A DNA stretch of 64,000 nt, taken from the NCBI GenBank assembly GCA_947478175.1, contig CANJUQ010000001.1, forward strand, positions 1 through 64,000. Reading direction: 5' to 3'. The stretch comes from Thiotrichales bacterium. Lineage in GTDB: Bacteria; Pseudomonadota; Gammaproteobacteria; Francisellales; CACEW01. A program made the translations under genes and the position numbers. The notes beneath the pieces were generated by a model. That model ran no database searches and was not told the origin of the DNA. It was given only the letters and a program-made list of their open reading frames with translations. Shown in pieces: positions 16,040 through 26,278 of this stretch; position 1 is the first letter of the stretch, and every line of letters starts with the position of its first letter.

Positions 16040-16074
16040 AAAAGGGCCAAAGAAAAAAATCCTCTGGCCCTTTT
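16040..16074 (-). promoter_or_regulatory. Intergenic hairpin between rplL and rpoB (attenuator or processing site candidate)
   Basis: Inverted repeat AAAAGGGCCA/TGGCCCTTTT with T-rich loop; position matches the known rplL-rpoB attenuator/RNase III region of E. coli. Confidence 0.6.
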
Positions 16075-16131
16075 GAATCAAACGAAAATTTAAGTTTTAT
16101 TAAAAATAATTAAATTTTCGAATGATCTGGT

Positions 16132-16503
16132 TTATTTCAATTTAACTTTTGCGCCGGCTTCTTCAAGAACTTTCTTGCATTGCTCTGCGTCTGCTTTAGA
16201 CATGCCTTCTTTCAATGTGAAAGGTGCACCTTCAACCGCATCTTTAGCTTCTTTCAAGCCTAAACCAGTCACTTGACGGACAGCTTTAATAGCGTTGATT
16301 TTGTTTTCGCCCGCTGCTTCTAAAATAACGGAGAACTCTGTTTGTTCTTCCACAACCGCAGCAGCAGCTGCAGGTGCAGCAACAGCAACAGCGGCTGCAG
16401 CAGAAACACCAAACTTTTCTTCCATCATTTTGACGAGGTCACATACATCCATGACGGACATATCAGCGACAGCTTGCAGAATATCTTCTTTCGTAATTGC
16501 CAT
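16132..16503 (-). CDS. rplL: 50S ribosomal protein L7/L12
   Basis: Ala-rich hinge, [23 protein letters not shown]. Confidence 0.99.
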   Translation of the reverse strand: MAITKEDILQAVADMSVMDVCDLVKMMEEKFGVSAAAAVAVAAPAAAAAVVEEQTEFSVILEAAGENKINAIKAVRQVTGLGLKEAKDAVEGAPFTLKEGMSKADAEQCKKVLEEAGAKVKLK

Positions 16504-16555
16504 TTTTAATGCTCCAAATAAATATTAAAAAATAAAATAAAAATAAAATCAAAAA

Positions 16556-17077
16556 TCAATTTTTCTGATCGCCAACAGCCGCCACAACCCGCACAAACTG
16601 TGCAGCAGGCTCTGCCAAGGTACGAACCAATTTCTCGACTGGGGCTTGCATCACACGGCACAAAGTCGCAAGCGCTTGTTCTCGTGTTGGTAAGCTGGCC
16701 AATACTGATAATTGATCTGGACCTAAAAGTTGACCACTAATTGCCAAAGATCTGACCTGCAAGGCTTCGCAATTTTTTAAAAAATCACGAAACAAACGCG
16801 CAGCCGCACCTGGGTCTTCTTTTGAAAAAGCTAGAATTAATGGGCCCACTAAAGAATCTTGCAAACATGCAAAACTCGTACCCTCTAGGGCACGATGGAC
16901 CAATTTGTTTCTAACTACTTTCAAATAGACACCCGAGTCACGCGCACGCGCACGCAGATCAGTCATCTGTTTAACTGTCAAACCACGGTAATCCGCAGTC
17001 AGCGCTGACAGGGCAGTGGACGCAACATTTGCGACTTCAGCGACAATTGCTTTCTTGTCTTCAATGTTTAATGCCAT
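16556..17077 (-). CDS. rplJ: 50S ribosomal protein L10
   Basis: MALNIEDKKAIVAEV, DYRGLTVKQMTDLRARARDSGVYLKVVRNKL; upstream of rplL. Confidence 0.98.
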   Translation of the reverse strand: MALNIEDKKAIVAEVANVASTALSALTADYRGLTVKQMTDLRARARDSGVYLKVVRNKLVHRALEGTSFACLQDSLVGPLILAFSKEDPGAAARLFRDFLKNCEALQVRSLAISGQLLGPDQLSVLASLPTREQALATLCRVMQAPVEKLVRTLAEPAAQFVRVVAAVGDQKN

Positions 17078-17099
17078 AGTTGACTTCCTCAATAATGTT

Positions 17100-17215
17100 G
17101 GCATGTCCTAAATTCCGGCTTGCACCGGGGCTCAACACAATGAGAGCTTGATCATGAAAATCAGATCGGGCTCCATCGTCTGCGTAGGAAATTAAGCAAG
17201 TAAAATCCAAATAAA
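17100..17215 (-). ncRNA. Candidate L10 leader (autoregulatory rplJ leader)
   Basis: Region upstream of rplJ; minus-strand TTTCCTACGCAGACGATGGAGCCC resembles conserved L10-leader sequence; boundaries approximate. Confidence 0.6.
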
Positions 17216-17398
17216 GTCTGAACTCTCACTGCACCTACGGTCTTTGACAATCATCTCAAATATTTTTTATGAATTTTTATCTCAGTATTTTTTTCAAATA
17301 CCCAAATATCTATCCAATATATTTATCTAAGATGACCCACAAAGAATTTAAAAAAATTAAAAAAATTAAAAAATTTCAAAAATTAAAAACGCGCGAGA

Positions 17399-18085
17399 TT
17401 ACCCATTAAAATTGCTGTGATCCAGCTGAATTCCAGGACCCATCGTGCTGGAGACTGAAATCTTTTTAATATAAATCCCTTTCGCCGAAGAAGGCTTCAA
17501 ACGGCGCAAATCCACCATGAGCGCTTCTAAGTTTTCTTTTAGTGCTTTTGCAGAAAAACTTTTCTTACCTAAGGTCGTATGGACAATGCCCGCTTTGTCA
17601 TTGCGATAACGCACCTGACCTGCTTTAGCATTTCTCACAGCACCCGCCACATCAGGCGTTACTGTCCCGACTTTAGGGTTAGGCATTAAGCCTTTGGGGC
17701 CTAAAATTTGACCCAATTGACCGACGATACGCATGGCGTCAGGAGAAGCGATGACGACATCAAAATTAAATTCGCCTTTTTTAACTTTTTCAGCCAAATC
17801 ATCCATACCCACGACATCTGCACCAGCAGCTAAAGCGGCTTGAGCATTTGGACCTTGGGTGAACACAGCCACACGAACAGTCTTACCTGTTCCATTAGGC
17901 AAATTGGTCGCTCCACGAACGTTCTGGTCTGATTTTTTAGCATCAATTCCCAGCATGACAGAAATATCAATTGCTTCGTTAAACTTTGCTGTCGCAGTAT
18001 CAATCGCCAACTGAAGACCTTCTTCTAGTAAATAAACTTTGCCAGTTTTGACTTGCTGCTCAGCTGCTTTAATTCTTTTTACCAT
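17399..18085 (-). CDS. rplA: 50S ribosomal protein L1
   Basis: [29 protein letters not shown]. Confidence 0.99.
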   Translation of the reverse strand: MVKRIKAAEQQVKTGKVYLLEEGLQLAIDTATAKFNEAIDISVMLGIDAKKSDQNVRGATNLPNGTGKTVRVAVFTQGPNAQAALAAGADVVGMDDLAEKVKKGEFNFDVVIASPDAMRIVGQLGQILGPKGLMPNPKVGTVTPDVAGAVRNAKAGQVRYRNDKAGIVHTTLGKKSFSAKALKENLEALMVDLRRLKPSSAKGIYIKKISVSSTMGPGIQLDHSNFNG

Positions 18086-18087
18086 GA

Positions 18088-18522
18088 TTATGCCCTTACT
18101 TCTGATGCAATACCCATCGAACGAGCTGTTCCAGCAATGGTAAGAACAGCAGCTTCAAGATCAGCGGCTGTCAAATCAGGCTTTTTAAGCTTCGCAATTT
18201 GTTCCAACTGCTCACGTGAAATCTTACCGACAATATCAAAACCAGGTTTTTTACTAGCTGTTTTCATGTTTAAAGCTTTCAAAATTAGACGTGAAGCAGG
18301 AGGAGTTTTAGTAATAAAAGTAAAACTACGATCTGCATACACTGTAATCACAACAGGCAAGGGGATCGTAGGATCTTGTCCTTGGGTTTGCGCATTAAAT
18401 GCCTTACAGAATTCCATAATATTCACACCTTTTTGACCGAGTGCCGGTCCGATAGGTGGGGATGGGTTAGCCTTGGTTGGGAAAACCTGCAGCTTGATAT
18501 AACCAGTGACCTTCTTAGCCAT
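18088..18522 (-). CDS. rplK: 50S ribosomal protein L11
   Basis: [43 protein letters not shown]. Confidence 0.99.
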   Translation of the reverse strand: MAKKVTGYIKLQVFPTKANPSPPIGPALGQKGVNIMEFCKAFNAQTQGQDPTIPLPVVITVYADRSFTFITKTPPASRLILKALNMKTASKKPGFDIVGKISREQLEQIAKLKKPDLTAADLEAAVLTIAGTARSMGIASEVRA

Positions 18523-18614
18523 GATTTTTCGCTCCTGTTGTGGGTACAAACGTCAAGCTTTCACCTGACTCCCCTGTTAATAAAACTTTTATCTATTCAC
18601 ACAATTTTTACAGC

Positions 18615-18639
18615 GGGCGAATACAAGATTCGCCCCTAC
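18615..18639. repeat. Short palindromic repeat GGGCGAATACAAGATTCGCCCCTAC
   Basis: Same sequence, with one extra base, at 46998-47023; degenerate copy at 6761-6785. Confidence 0.85.
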
Positions 18640-18654
18640 AATTTTTAAAAATTC

Positions 18655-19194
18655 TTACATTTTTTCTTTAGCGACTTGAGAGAAATCAAGCTCTACAGGG
18701 GTCGAACGCCCAAAAATAGAAACCAAAACTCTCAAGCGGCTTTTTTCATAATTCACTTCTTCAACGACGCCATTAAAATCTGAAAATGGCCCATCAATCA
18801 CACGAATAACCTCACCCACTTCATACAAAGTCTTAGGCCTTGGCTTATCCGTCGAATCTTGAATACGAGATAAAATTCGGTCGACTTCTTTATCTAAAAT
18901 AGGTAATGGCTTCTCAGCGGTTCCGCCAACAAATCCGGCTACACGAGGCAAGTGGCGAACTAAATGCCAGCTCTCATTATTCATTTCCATGTGAACCAAA
19001 ACATATCCTGGAAAAAACTTGCGTTCGCTCTTGCGTTTTTTGCCGTCTTTCATTTCAATGACTTCTTCCGTCGGAACTAGAATGTCACCAAAATACTGCT
19101 CTAAGCCAGCCAGCTTAATTTTCTCTTCCATCGCGTTCTTAACGCTCTTCTCGAACCCAGAATACGCTTGTACAACATACCAACGCTTAGACAT
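18655..19194 (-). CDS. nusG: Transcription termination/antitermination protein NusG
   Basis: [32 protein letters not shown]-like C-terminus. Confidence 0.98.
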   Translation of the reverse strand: MSKRWYVVQAYSGFEKSVKNAMEEKIKLAGLEQYFGDILVPTEEVIEMKDGKKRKSERKFFPGYVLVHMEMNNESWHLVRHLPRVAGFVGGTAEKPLPILDKEVDRILSRIQDSTDKPRPKTLYEVGEVIRVIDGPFSDFNGVVEEVNYEKSRLRVLVSIFGRSTPVELDFSQVAKEKM

Positions 19195-19226
19195 GCAATT
19201 TCCTCAAAATTCTTAAATTTCTAAAC

Positions 19227-19592
19227 TCAAGCCACTAAATTACCAATGGCCAAAGCGAATACGCTGTCAAACGCCCAGAGAATTAACGCCATGATGACCA
19301 CAATTGCCGCCACCATAAGAGTCATTTGCACCGTCTCTTGACGTGTGGGCCAGACTACCTTGCGAAGCTCTCCGCGGGCTTGCTTAAAAAAATCCAAAAC
19401 TATTTTCCCATGGGCTGTTGTCGCCAAAATAGCTAGGGAAACCCCTAGAACAACAATAATGGCTAAGGCGCGAAGGGAAGACGCATAGGCGCTAAAATAA
19501 ATATTCCCAACAACGCTTAAAACCACCAAAACCAAGGCAAAAAGCCATTTTGGATAGTCCAACGCTGTTAGTTTAACCTTGCTCTGCTGCAT
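19227..19592 (-). CDS. secE: Preprotein translocase subunit SecE
   Basis: Located 5' of nusG; FFKQARGELRKVVWPTRQETVQMT motif; start uncertain (ORF extends to 19628). Confidence 0.95.
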   Translation of the reverse strand: MQQSKVKLTALDYPKWLFALVLVVLSVVGNIYFSAYASSLRALAIIVVLGVSLAILATTAHGKIVLDFFKQARGELRKVVWPTRQETVQMTLMVAAIVVIMALILWAFDSVFALAIGNLVA

Positions 19593-19734
19593 TCGAATCG
19601 CCCAATCGCCCACAAAAACGGCGCGCACTTTAACACAGAGGGCCGCTTAGAAACAAGCAAAAATGGCTGGTGAAAATAAGAAATTCATGTTTTATCTCAA
19701 ATGCTAATCAATCTAAAAGTTGAACTAGCCAGCC

Positions 19735-20260
19735 CTAGCTAAACCAGGCCCCAGCATTAATTTCTCTAATAAAATAATCAGAATCTTCCAATGCTTCCGA
19801 ACGCTCGCCCAAATAAATCAAGACAGGAACCAACGAAGTATTTTTTGGATTTTTCAAAGCCTTAATTTTTTCTTTGACTTCATCAATCACACTGACACCT
19901 AACGTCTTAGTCGTTAATTTAATTTCACAAACATAAAAAACGCCCAAACGGGTTTGAATTAAAAAATCAATCTGACAGCCTTTTTTTCTAGAGGTCTCTC
20001 TTTGCGTATAAGGCCCATCAAAAATAATATCTTGCCTAGAGACTCCGATAGCCTGATAAATAAATGCCCTGTTTTGAATCATCAGATTTTCAAACTGCAA
20101 CCCCATCAACGCAGAAAAATTTTTTAAAGAAGATAAGGGCACAGACTCAAATAATTTTTTTGGATCCGCGTCAAATTGGGCCGAATGTATTTAAAATAAA
20201 ACCGCAAATAATAATCCTTCAAAGAATAAGTTTTGAATTTCTGAGAAGCACCTCACCGCC
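19735..20260 (-). pseudogene. Truncated/frameshifted remnant of an AAA-type ATPase with C-terminal PD-(D/E)XK-like domain
   Basis: ORF 19735-20142 encodes only the C-terminal nuclease-like part (GCQIDFLIQTRLGVFYVCEIKLT). Upstream reads FKTYSLKDYYLRFYFKYIRPN in a different frame, then QFDADPKKLFES into the ORF frame, implying a frameshift near 20180; ATPase domain absent. Confidence 0.75.
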
Positions 20261-20346
20261 TCTAAATCAAAATATTCTATTGACAAAAAATCCCCGACTC
20301 GCAAGACTGCGCCCTCTTAATTTTTAGTACTTTTTGAAGGTCTGTT

Positions 20347-21021
20347 ATGTCCCGTTTATTGACTACTCGCTTGCTTGCTTCAAGTCTAACTTTGAGTCTT
20401 TTAGCGCTGGGTTTTGTTTCTTTACAAGGCTGCATCCCTGCGGCCGTTGTTGCAGGATCTGCTGGCACAGCGGCAGGTTCTTCGCAAAGCCCATTACCCC
20501 TCGGCACTCAAGTCGAAGACATAACTATCAAAACAAAAGCCATCGGCATTATTAATAATATTCCTGCCTTGCAACATAATTCGAACGTCGAAATTGTCGT
20601 CTTCAATCGAATTGTTTTAATTTTGGGCCAAGTCCCTTCTGGGGATCTTAAAAACCAAATCGCGACTCAAATCTCACAAATCGATCGAGTGCGTATTGTG
20701 TACAACCAATTGACGATTGGTCCGAATGTTTCCCTTTCTCAATATGCCAAAGACAGCTGGATTACGGCTCAAATTGGGGCTGAATTTATTGGCAAAGTAA
20801 ATCCAATGCAGTTCAAGATCGTGACTGAAAATGCCGTGGTTTATTTAATTGCTTTGACTAATAAAGCGGATGGTGACACAGCAGCCCAAGTCGCTAGCCA
20901 GGTCAAAGGCGTAAAACAAGTCATCGAAGCGTATAGCTATATTTCGTCAGGCTCAGATGCGACGGTAGATGACAATAGTACAGAGAGTATTCAGGCGACC
21001 AATCAAATTACGACGACTTAA
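20347..21021 (+). CDS. BON-domain lipoprotein (DolP/YraP-like)
   Basis: Signal peptide with lipobox-like LQGC; two BON-like repeats (VEIVVFNRIVLILGQV..., FKIVTENAVVYLIAL...). Confidence 0.8.
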   Translation: MSRLLTTRLLASSLTLSLLALGFVSLQGCIPAAVVAGSAGTAAGSSQSPLPLGTQVEDITIKTKAIGIINNIPALQHNSNVEIVVFNRIVLILGQVPSGDLKNQIATQISQIDRVRIVYNQLTIGPNVSLSQYAKDSWITAQIGAEFIGKVNPMQFKIVTENAVVYLIALTNKADGDTAAQVASQVKGVKQVIEAYSYISSGSDATVDDNSTESIQATNQITTT

Positions 21022-21074
21022 TTTTTTTGATTCAACCCCCTCTCTGCCCCTCAACGCCGATGCGTTTTGGGTCT

Positions 21075-21097
21075 GTCTCTCCCGCAAGGGGAGAGAC
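21075..21097. repeat. Strong hairpin GTCTCTCCC-GCAAG-GGAGAGAC
   Basis: 9-bp inverted repeat between convergent genes; possible terminator or REP-like element. Confidence 0.6.
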
Positions 21098-21138
21098 GAT
21101 TCAAGCAGCAAGCAGGGCCTGAAATTTCAAGACAGTTG

Positions 21139-22122
21139 CTATAGCAAATTCTTAAATTGATAAGATTTACTAGCTTCGTCATAACTCTCAAGGCTTAAAA
21201 GATCTTTTAAATATCTTCTGCCTTCATGGTCTCTCTCAATAAAAGCAATAATGTCTATCGCTTGTAAAATCAGATTTCTGGGCACTGTTACAACGACTTC
21301 TTGAAGCAAATCTTCAAACCGATAGGGCGTAGACTCTGCGCTATTGGCATGAACCGTACAGACACCCCCAGGATGCCCGGTATTCCAAGCTTTTAATAAT
21401 TCCAAAGCTGCTCCATCTCGAACTTCCCCAACAATAATTCGATCAGGTCGCATTCTTAGAGACCCTTTGACCAGAGCTCTCATGGGAACTTGCATCGTTG
21501 TGCACATAAAGACCACGTCTTCGGCTTTGATTTGTAATTCAGGCAGATCTTCTAAAACTAAAATCCGATCCGTTGTCCCATTTAATTCAGCAATTAGCGC
21601 ATTTGCAAAAGTGGTTTTACCCGTCCCTGTCCCACCTACGACGACGATATTTTTTCGATCTTTAACAGCCTGTTTTAACGCTGCATAAGCATTTTGGGTG
21701 ATAGATTTTTTTTCTAAATAATCTTCCAACGTAAAAATATGAATCGCTTTTTTTCTAATTGCAAAAGTGGGCTTAGCAACAACAGGCGGCAACCAGCCCT
21801 GAAATCTCGCGCCTTTAAACGGTATCTCTGTCGAGACTTCTGGAGCTTCATCGTCCGCGACTTTATTTTTAAAAGAGGCGACTAACTTCACAATATTTTC
21901 TGAACGCTCTTCTGGAATATAAATCCCAGTAGGCTGTTTGCCTTTATATAATTTTTCAACCACTAATTGCCCATCTGGATTCAGCATGATTTCAATGACT
22001 TCATCGTCATCTAAAAATCCAATAATCTCAGATCCAAATGCTGTTTGAAGCATATTTAAATAACGCTTATGGGCAATATCTCGACTCATGGTTTTATAAA
22101 ACTCACTTAGATCTAATAACAA
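21139..22122 (-). CDS. trbB: Conjugative transfer ATPase, TrbB/VirB11 family
   Basis: Walker A VVGGTGTGKTTFANAL; RMRPDRIIVGEVRDGAALELLKAWNTGHPGGVCTVHANS. Confidence 0.93.
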   Translation of the reverse strand: MLLDLSEFYKTMSRDIAHKRYLNMLQTAFGSEIIGFLDDDEVIEIMLNPDGQLVVEKLYKGKQPTGIYIPEERSENIVKLVASFKNKVADDEAPEVSTEIPFKGARFQGWLPPVVAKPTFAIRKKAIHIFTLEDYLEKKSITQNAYAALKQAVKDRKNIVVVGGTGTGKTTFANALIAELNGTTDRILVLEDLPELQIKAEDVVFMCTTMQVPMRALVKGSLRMRPDRIIVGEVRDGAALELLKAWNTGHPGGVCTVHANSAESTPYRFEDLLQEVVVTVPRNLILQAIDIIAFIERDHEGRRYLKDLLSLESYDEASKSYQFKNLL

Positions 22123-22287
22123 AAAACATTATGGGTGAGAGTTTCTAAAAAGAACAAACAGTGCAGTTGATTTATTGCGAAAATAATCAATTAAAAATAG
22201 AGATATTTGTTATTGAACTTTCAAAATATCTCCGTACAATCTCGCCCCATTATTTTCCCAGTTATTTCGAATAAGCAGGAGTTCTCT

Positions 22288-23247
22288 ATGTCAAAATATT
22301 TAGCCCCAACAGCCGATGTCGTTTTTAAAAAAATCTTTGGCCAACACCCTCACCTCATGAAAAGCTTTCTCAATGCTTTGCTTCCATTAGAAGAAGGCCG
22401 TGAAATTGTCGAAATTGAATATTTACCACATGAATTGGTTCCCGAAATTCCAGAATTCAAAAGAACCATTGCAGACGTCTTATGCAAAGATCAAAACGGT
22501 CGACACTTCATTGTCGAAATGCAAATTACTTGGGCCTATAACTTCAAACCTAGATTATTATTCGAAACCACTAAGACTTTTTCCCAGCAATTAAAGTCCG
22601 GTCAAAATTATTCTTTATTACAGCCCGTCTATGGCTTGGGTTTAGTGGGCACCTCTTTTGATTCTGACCCTAATCATTGGTATCACCATTTTAGAATGAC
22701 CGATACACGAAAAAATCCGCACGAAAGCATGGATTATCTTCATTTGATTTTTGTGGAACTTCCCAAAGTTCCTTTGGACTCTCGAGACTTAAAAAGACTA
22801 GGTATCTTATGGTTACGGTTTATGCGTGAAATCAACGAAGAAACTAGACAGGTCTCTTCTGAGCTTTTAGACGTTCCAGAGATTTCAGAAGCGGTACAGC
22901 TCGCTGAAGAAGCTGCTTATTCTCCTGGTGAACTTCGATACTATGAAACCTATTGGGATGAAATCCGACGCATGAACACGCTCATAGAGGCTGGAATGGA
23001 GAAGGGTTTCAAGAAAGGAGAAGCTGAAGGTAGAGCAATAGGAATGGAAGCTGGCATGGAAGCTGGCATGGAGGCTGGCATGGAGGCTGGTATAGCATCT
23101 GGCATGGCAGAAGGAGAAATAAAAGGTGAACTGAAAGCACAACAAAAAATTGTTTTAAAAATGCTCACTCAAGGCATGAGTCCTACTGAAATTAGCCAGC
23201 TAATAGATCTCCCTGAAGAAGAAATTCAAAAATTTGTTAAATCTTAA
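22288..23247 (+). CDS. Rpn-family recombination-promoting nuclease / PD-(D/E)XK transposase-family protein
   Basis: MSKYLAPTADVVFKKIFG N-terminus, ADVLCKDQNGRHFIVEMQ nuclease motif, C-terminal EAGMEAGMEAG repeats. Confidence 0.9.
   Translation: MSKYLAPTADVVFKKIFGQHPHLMKSFLNALLPLEEGREIVEIEYLPHELVPEIPEFKRTIADVLCKDQNGRHFIVEMQITWAYNFKPRLLFETTKTFSQQLKSGQNYSLLQPVYGLGLVGTSFDSDPNHWYHHFRMTDTRKNPHESMDYLHLIFVELPKVPLDSRDLKRLGILWLRFMREINEETRQVSSELLDVPEISEAVQLAEEAAYSPGELRYYETYWDEIRRMNTLIEAGMEKGFKKGEAEGRAIGMEAGMEAGMEAGMEAGIASGMAEGEIKGELKAQQKIVLKMLTQGMSPTEISQLIDLPEEEIQKFVKS
23044..23091 (+). repeat. 12-bp tandem repeat (ATGGARGCTGGY x4)
   Basis: Four adjacent copies coding for (MEAG)4 in the Rpn-like gene. 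Confidence 0.95.
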
Positions 23248-23773
23248 TTGCCTTGGCAATCATCTGATCTTGATTAATCCACCCAAAATATCTTCCATCA
23301 AAAGAATGGGTGGATCTTGTACTGATCATGAGATATTGCCCTGGCTTTAATACTTGGCAAAACTTCCAATGAGGCAAATCTCTTCCTAAAGAATCTTTTT
23401 GAGCTACGGGGCCGATTAAAACTTGATTAATCCACAGCTGATTATTTTGGATGCACACAAAATCACCAGGAAGGCCCCTTAAATATTTCATCATGGGAGA
23501 ATCTGGGAGAATCCAGCCCCGAGAGAGCATTAAGTTTTCTATGTTTGGGTTAGGCCTAAATAAAACAATGTCTCCATGATTTAAATTATTCAAAGAAAAA
23601 ATCGGATAGGTCATATACCAACCCGGCGTCATGCTTTCGCTTTCTTGATAACTCAGACCAAAACCCCAGTCTCTCAGAGTTAAAATTAATAAATAAAAAA
23701 CCAAAAGCACTAATAACAAAGCGCCCAAAAATTTTAATTCTTTTTTTTTATGATTAATGCGGCCGGCTCTCAT
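23237..23773 (-). CDS. traF: TraF-like conjugative transfer signal peptidase (S26 family)
   Basis: SESMTPGWYM catalytic Ser motif, MMKYLRGLPGDFV Lys motif, single N-terminal TM; overlaps trbL. Confidence 0.85.
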   Translation of the reverse strand: MRAGRINHKKKELKFLGALLLVLLVFYLLILTLRDWGFGLSYQESESMTPGWYMTYPIFSLNNLNHGDIVLFRPNPNIENLMLSRGWILPDSPMMKYLRGLPGDFVCIQNNQLWINQVLIGPVAQKDSLGRDLPHWKFCQVLKPGQYLMISTRSTHSFDGRYFGWINQDQMIAKAIKI

Positions 23774-25061
23774 TCATCGCCTGCTTAAAAGTCGACTTAA
23801 GTTTATTCAGAGTCTCTCTGGAAATTCCCACATCTGCACCTGCCTGGGTTTTACGTTTGTCGCCACCCGAAGCGCCTACTCCAGCGCTAGGCGCTGAAGC
23901 CCCACCACCCGTGCTATTAACATTCGCAGAGACGTTAATAGCCCCACCGGCAGAACCTCCTCCACCTTGCAAACTAGAAGCTGCCGCGACACCTTGAGCC
24001 CCGTAAGATCCACCCGTACCCGAAACTGCAATGCCTGCCGCACCACTTAAACTAGAACCTGCTGCCACCTGAGAAACTCCAGCCGGCATCGCAACACTCA
24101 CAGAACTGCCTTCAGTAGATCCTGCCCCACCCATTGAAAATTCATCACTCAGACGGCCACCAATCTGACCGACAACTTCAGCCACGAGACCTGGTAATTT
24201 AATACACAAGACCCAGATCACTAAAGTCGCAATAAAAAATCCCAGCGGGATCATCAAGGTTAAACCACCTGGAGCTGCAGAACCTGCAGAGCTAGCCATA
24301 GGACTCACAGCTCCCATCGTATTGGCAGAGGCAGAAATACTATCTGCAGCTTCTGTCAGACTAGAAAGATCAAATTGACTCCAGATCGACTCGCCAATAC
24401 CCAGGACGACCAACAATGCAAATACTCGAGCCCCCATACGAAAGACGCTATCAATGGCGTGCTCGAAAAAATTTCTAGACGCAAAGAAAGCACCAATAGG
24501 AATTAACAACAGGGCTAACAACGAAATCAGATAAAACGCCGTGACAATCAAAATAATTTGCGCGCCAATCAACGAAAAAAGCAAAATCAAACCACATCCC
24601 AAAATTAAATAAATATTACTCAGGGCCATATTAATCGTCGCTGCTTGAACACTGAGTTTCATCAGGGCAATACTCGCATCAAACCCATAATTCCAAAGAT
24701 GTCCAGGGTTAAATAAAGACGTTCCGCCCTGCCCCCCTGTTAGGCCATATCCCGCTTTGGTAAACCCATCAATCAAAACCTGCAATAGTCTTGGAAATTG
24801 CGTAATCACAAAAAAAATCACGGCTAATTTTAAAATCTTAAAAACAAATAAACCCAAGCCGCCTTCTTGTTTGATTGCCCACATCAAGCCAAATAAAACA
24901 ATTTCTAAACCCGCCAAAATATAAAAAAGCTCCGTGGCATACCCACCAATCGTTGCAAAGCCCCCCGTAAAATGGTGAATAAATTGATTCTCAATCGTCG
25001 ATAACACCATGGGGCTTTGCGCACTATTAACTGCAGTCCCAAAACTACTTATTCCACTCAT
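23754..25061 (-). CDS. trbL: P-type conjugative transfer protein TrbL (VirB6-like)
   Basis: Multiple TM segments, ARVFALLVVLGIGESI region, Gly/Ser/Ala-rich C-terminus; adjacent to traF. Confidence 0.87.
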   Translation of the reverse strand: MSGISSFGTAVNSAQSPMVLSTIENQFIHHFTGGFATIGGYATELFYILAGLEIVLFGLMWAIKQEGGLGLFVFKILKLAVIFFVITQFPRLLQVLIDGFTKAGYGLTGGQGGTSLFNPGHLWNYGFDASIALMKLSVQAATINMALSNIYLILGCGLILLFSLIGAQIILIVTAFYLISLLALLLIPIGAFFASRNFFEHAIDSVFRMGARVFALLVVLGIGESIWSQFDLSSLTEAADSISASANTMGAVSPMASSAGSAAPGGLTLMIPLGFFIATLVIWVLCIKLPGLVAEVVGQIGGRLSDEFSMGGAGSTEGSSVSVAMPAGVSQVAAGSSLSGAAGIAVSGTGGSYGAQGVAAASSLQGGGGSAGGAINVSANVNSTGGGASAPSAGVGASGGDKRKTQAGADVGISRETLNKLKSTFKQAMNESRPH

Positions 25062-25073
25062 GAAAAACTCCTG

Positions 25074-25436
25074 TTATGTTCCGACCAAATCAGCCCCAGC
25101 CCCAGAATCCGCATTGGAATCAGAGCTTGAGTCAGAGTCAGAATTAGCACTAGACGCTGAAGGTATGATTTTGAAATTCTTAGGCGCATCCGCTGAACCA
25201 GATTGATCAAAAAAATCTTGTTTTTTCGTATCACAACCCATGTGCTGACAATCAACATTTTGAAATACATTCAAAGCTGTCTGGAGCCCCTGAGGACTAT
25301 TAGCGGATGGATTGGATGAACTGGTATTATTCGTACTATTGGCATTGTTATAATTATTATATTCATCGACGTAGGCATTGGCCGTAGCCGAGAAAAAAAC
25401 AAAAAACAAACCCCCTAAAAAAACAAAAAATCGCAT
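25074..25436 (-). CDS. Small exported protein upstream of trbL
   Basis: Signal peptide FFSATANA, two Cys, Ser/Asp-rich C-terminus; 13 bp from trbL. Confidence 0.6.
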   Translation of the reverse strand: MRFFVFLGGLFFVFFSATANAYVDEYNNYNNANSTNNTSSSNPSANSPQGLQTALNVFQNVDCQHMGCDTKKQDFFDQSGSADAPKNFKIIPSASSANSDSDSSSDSNADSGAGADLVGT

Positions 25437-25660
25437 ACAGAAACCAATCCAAGAGAGGCTAAAAAGGGCGGGGAGTATATACCGGTTTGATTCAATTACG
25501 CGTGGTGAGCAGACCCAAAAATCATGGCAAAAAAATAATCCATAAAAACATACTCAGAATGCTAGATCTCATTGAGATAAAAAACATCCGACTTTAGAAT
25601 CCATGCGTTTTTCAGGCAGATCTTAGACAAACCTCAAGTAGACCAAGGACTTTTATTTTC

Positions 25661-26203
25661 ATGAAATTTCTATTCGATTTTTTCCCGACTTTAATTTTTT
25701 TTATTATTTATAAATTCTTTGGGATTTTCCCTGCGACCTACGCGATTATCATTGCCAGCATTATTCAAATCAGCGTTCTTTGGTTCAAAAATAAAACAAT
25801 AGAACCCATGCATATTATTCTTTTAGTTTTTATGCTGATTTTTGGTGGACTCACTATTTATTTTCACGATGTTCATTTTTTAATGTGGAAAGTATCTCTG
25901 ATCAATTGGCTCATTGGATCTGTCATGATCCTCAGTCATTTTTTCAAGAAAAATATTCTTCAATTTTTTTTCGATTTTGCAGGTTCTCAAACTAATTCAC
26001 CTTTAGAAATACCAACCAGAATCATGGCTAATTTAAATTTGGCCTGGGGCGTCTTTTTTATCTCAATGGGAATTTTAAATTGGTACATCGCATTTCATTT
26101 TTCTTTAAATACTTGGGTAAACTTTAAAGTCTTTGGCATGATTGGATTAACCCTGGTCTTTGCTGTCTTACAAAGCATTTATCTTTATAGACATATTAAA
26201 TAG
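25661..26203 (+). CDS. yciB: Intracellular septation protein A family (YciB)
   Basis: MKFLFDFFPTLIFFIIYKFFGIFPATYA N-terminus, multi-TM. Confidence 0.92.
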   Translation: MKFLFDFFPTLIFFIIYKFFGIFPATYAIIIASIIQISVLWFKNKTIEPMHIILLVFMLIFGGLTIYFHDVHFLMWKVSLINWLIGSVMILSHFFKKNILQFFFDFAGSQTNSPLEIPTRIMANLNLAWGVFFISMGILNWYIAFHFSLNTWVNFKVFGMIGLTLVFAVLQSIYLYRHIK

Positions 26204-26278
26204 ACATAACTAATAAAACTATTTAATAAAATTATTTTTAATTTAATTTTTAATATTTAATCTAAGGACCTCCCCGCC

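Noticed and set aside
16295-16528. Ala-rich plus-strand ORF opposite rplL
   Set aside because: Mirror of the Ala-rich rplL hinge; not a separate gene.
22885-23168. Minus-strand ORFs with SMPASMPASMPAS / LHASLHASFHAS repeats
   Set aside because: Antisense reading of the 12-bp tandem repeat in the Rpn-like gene.
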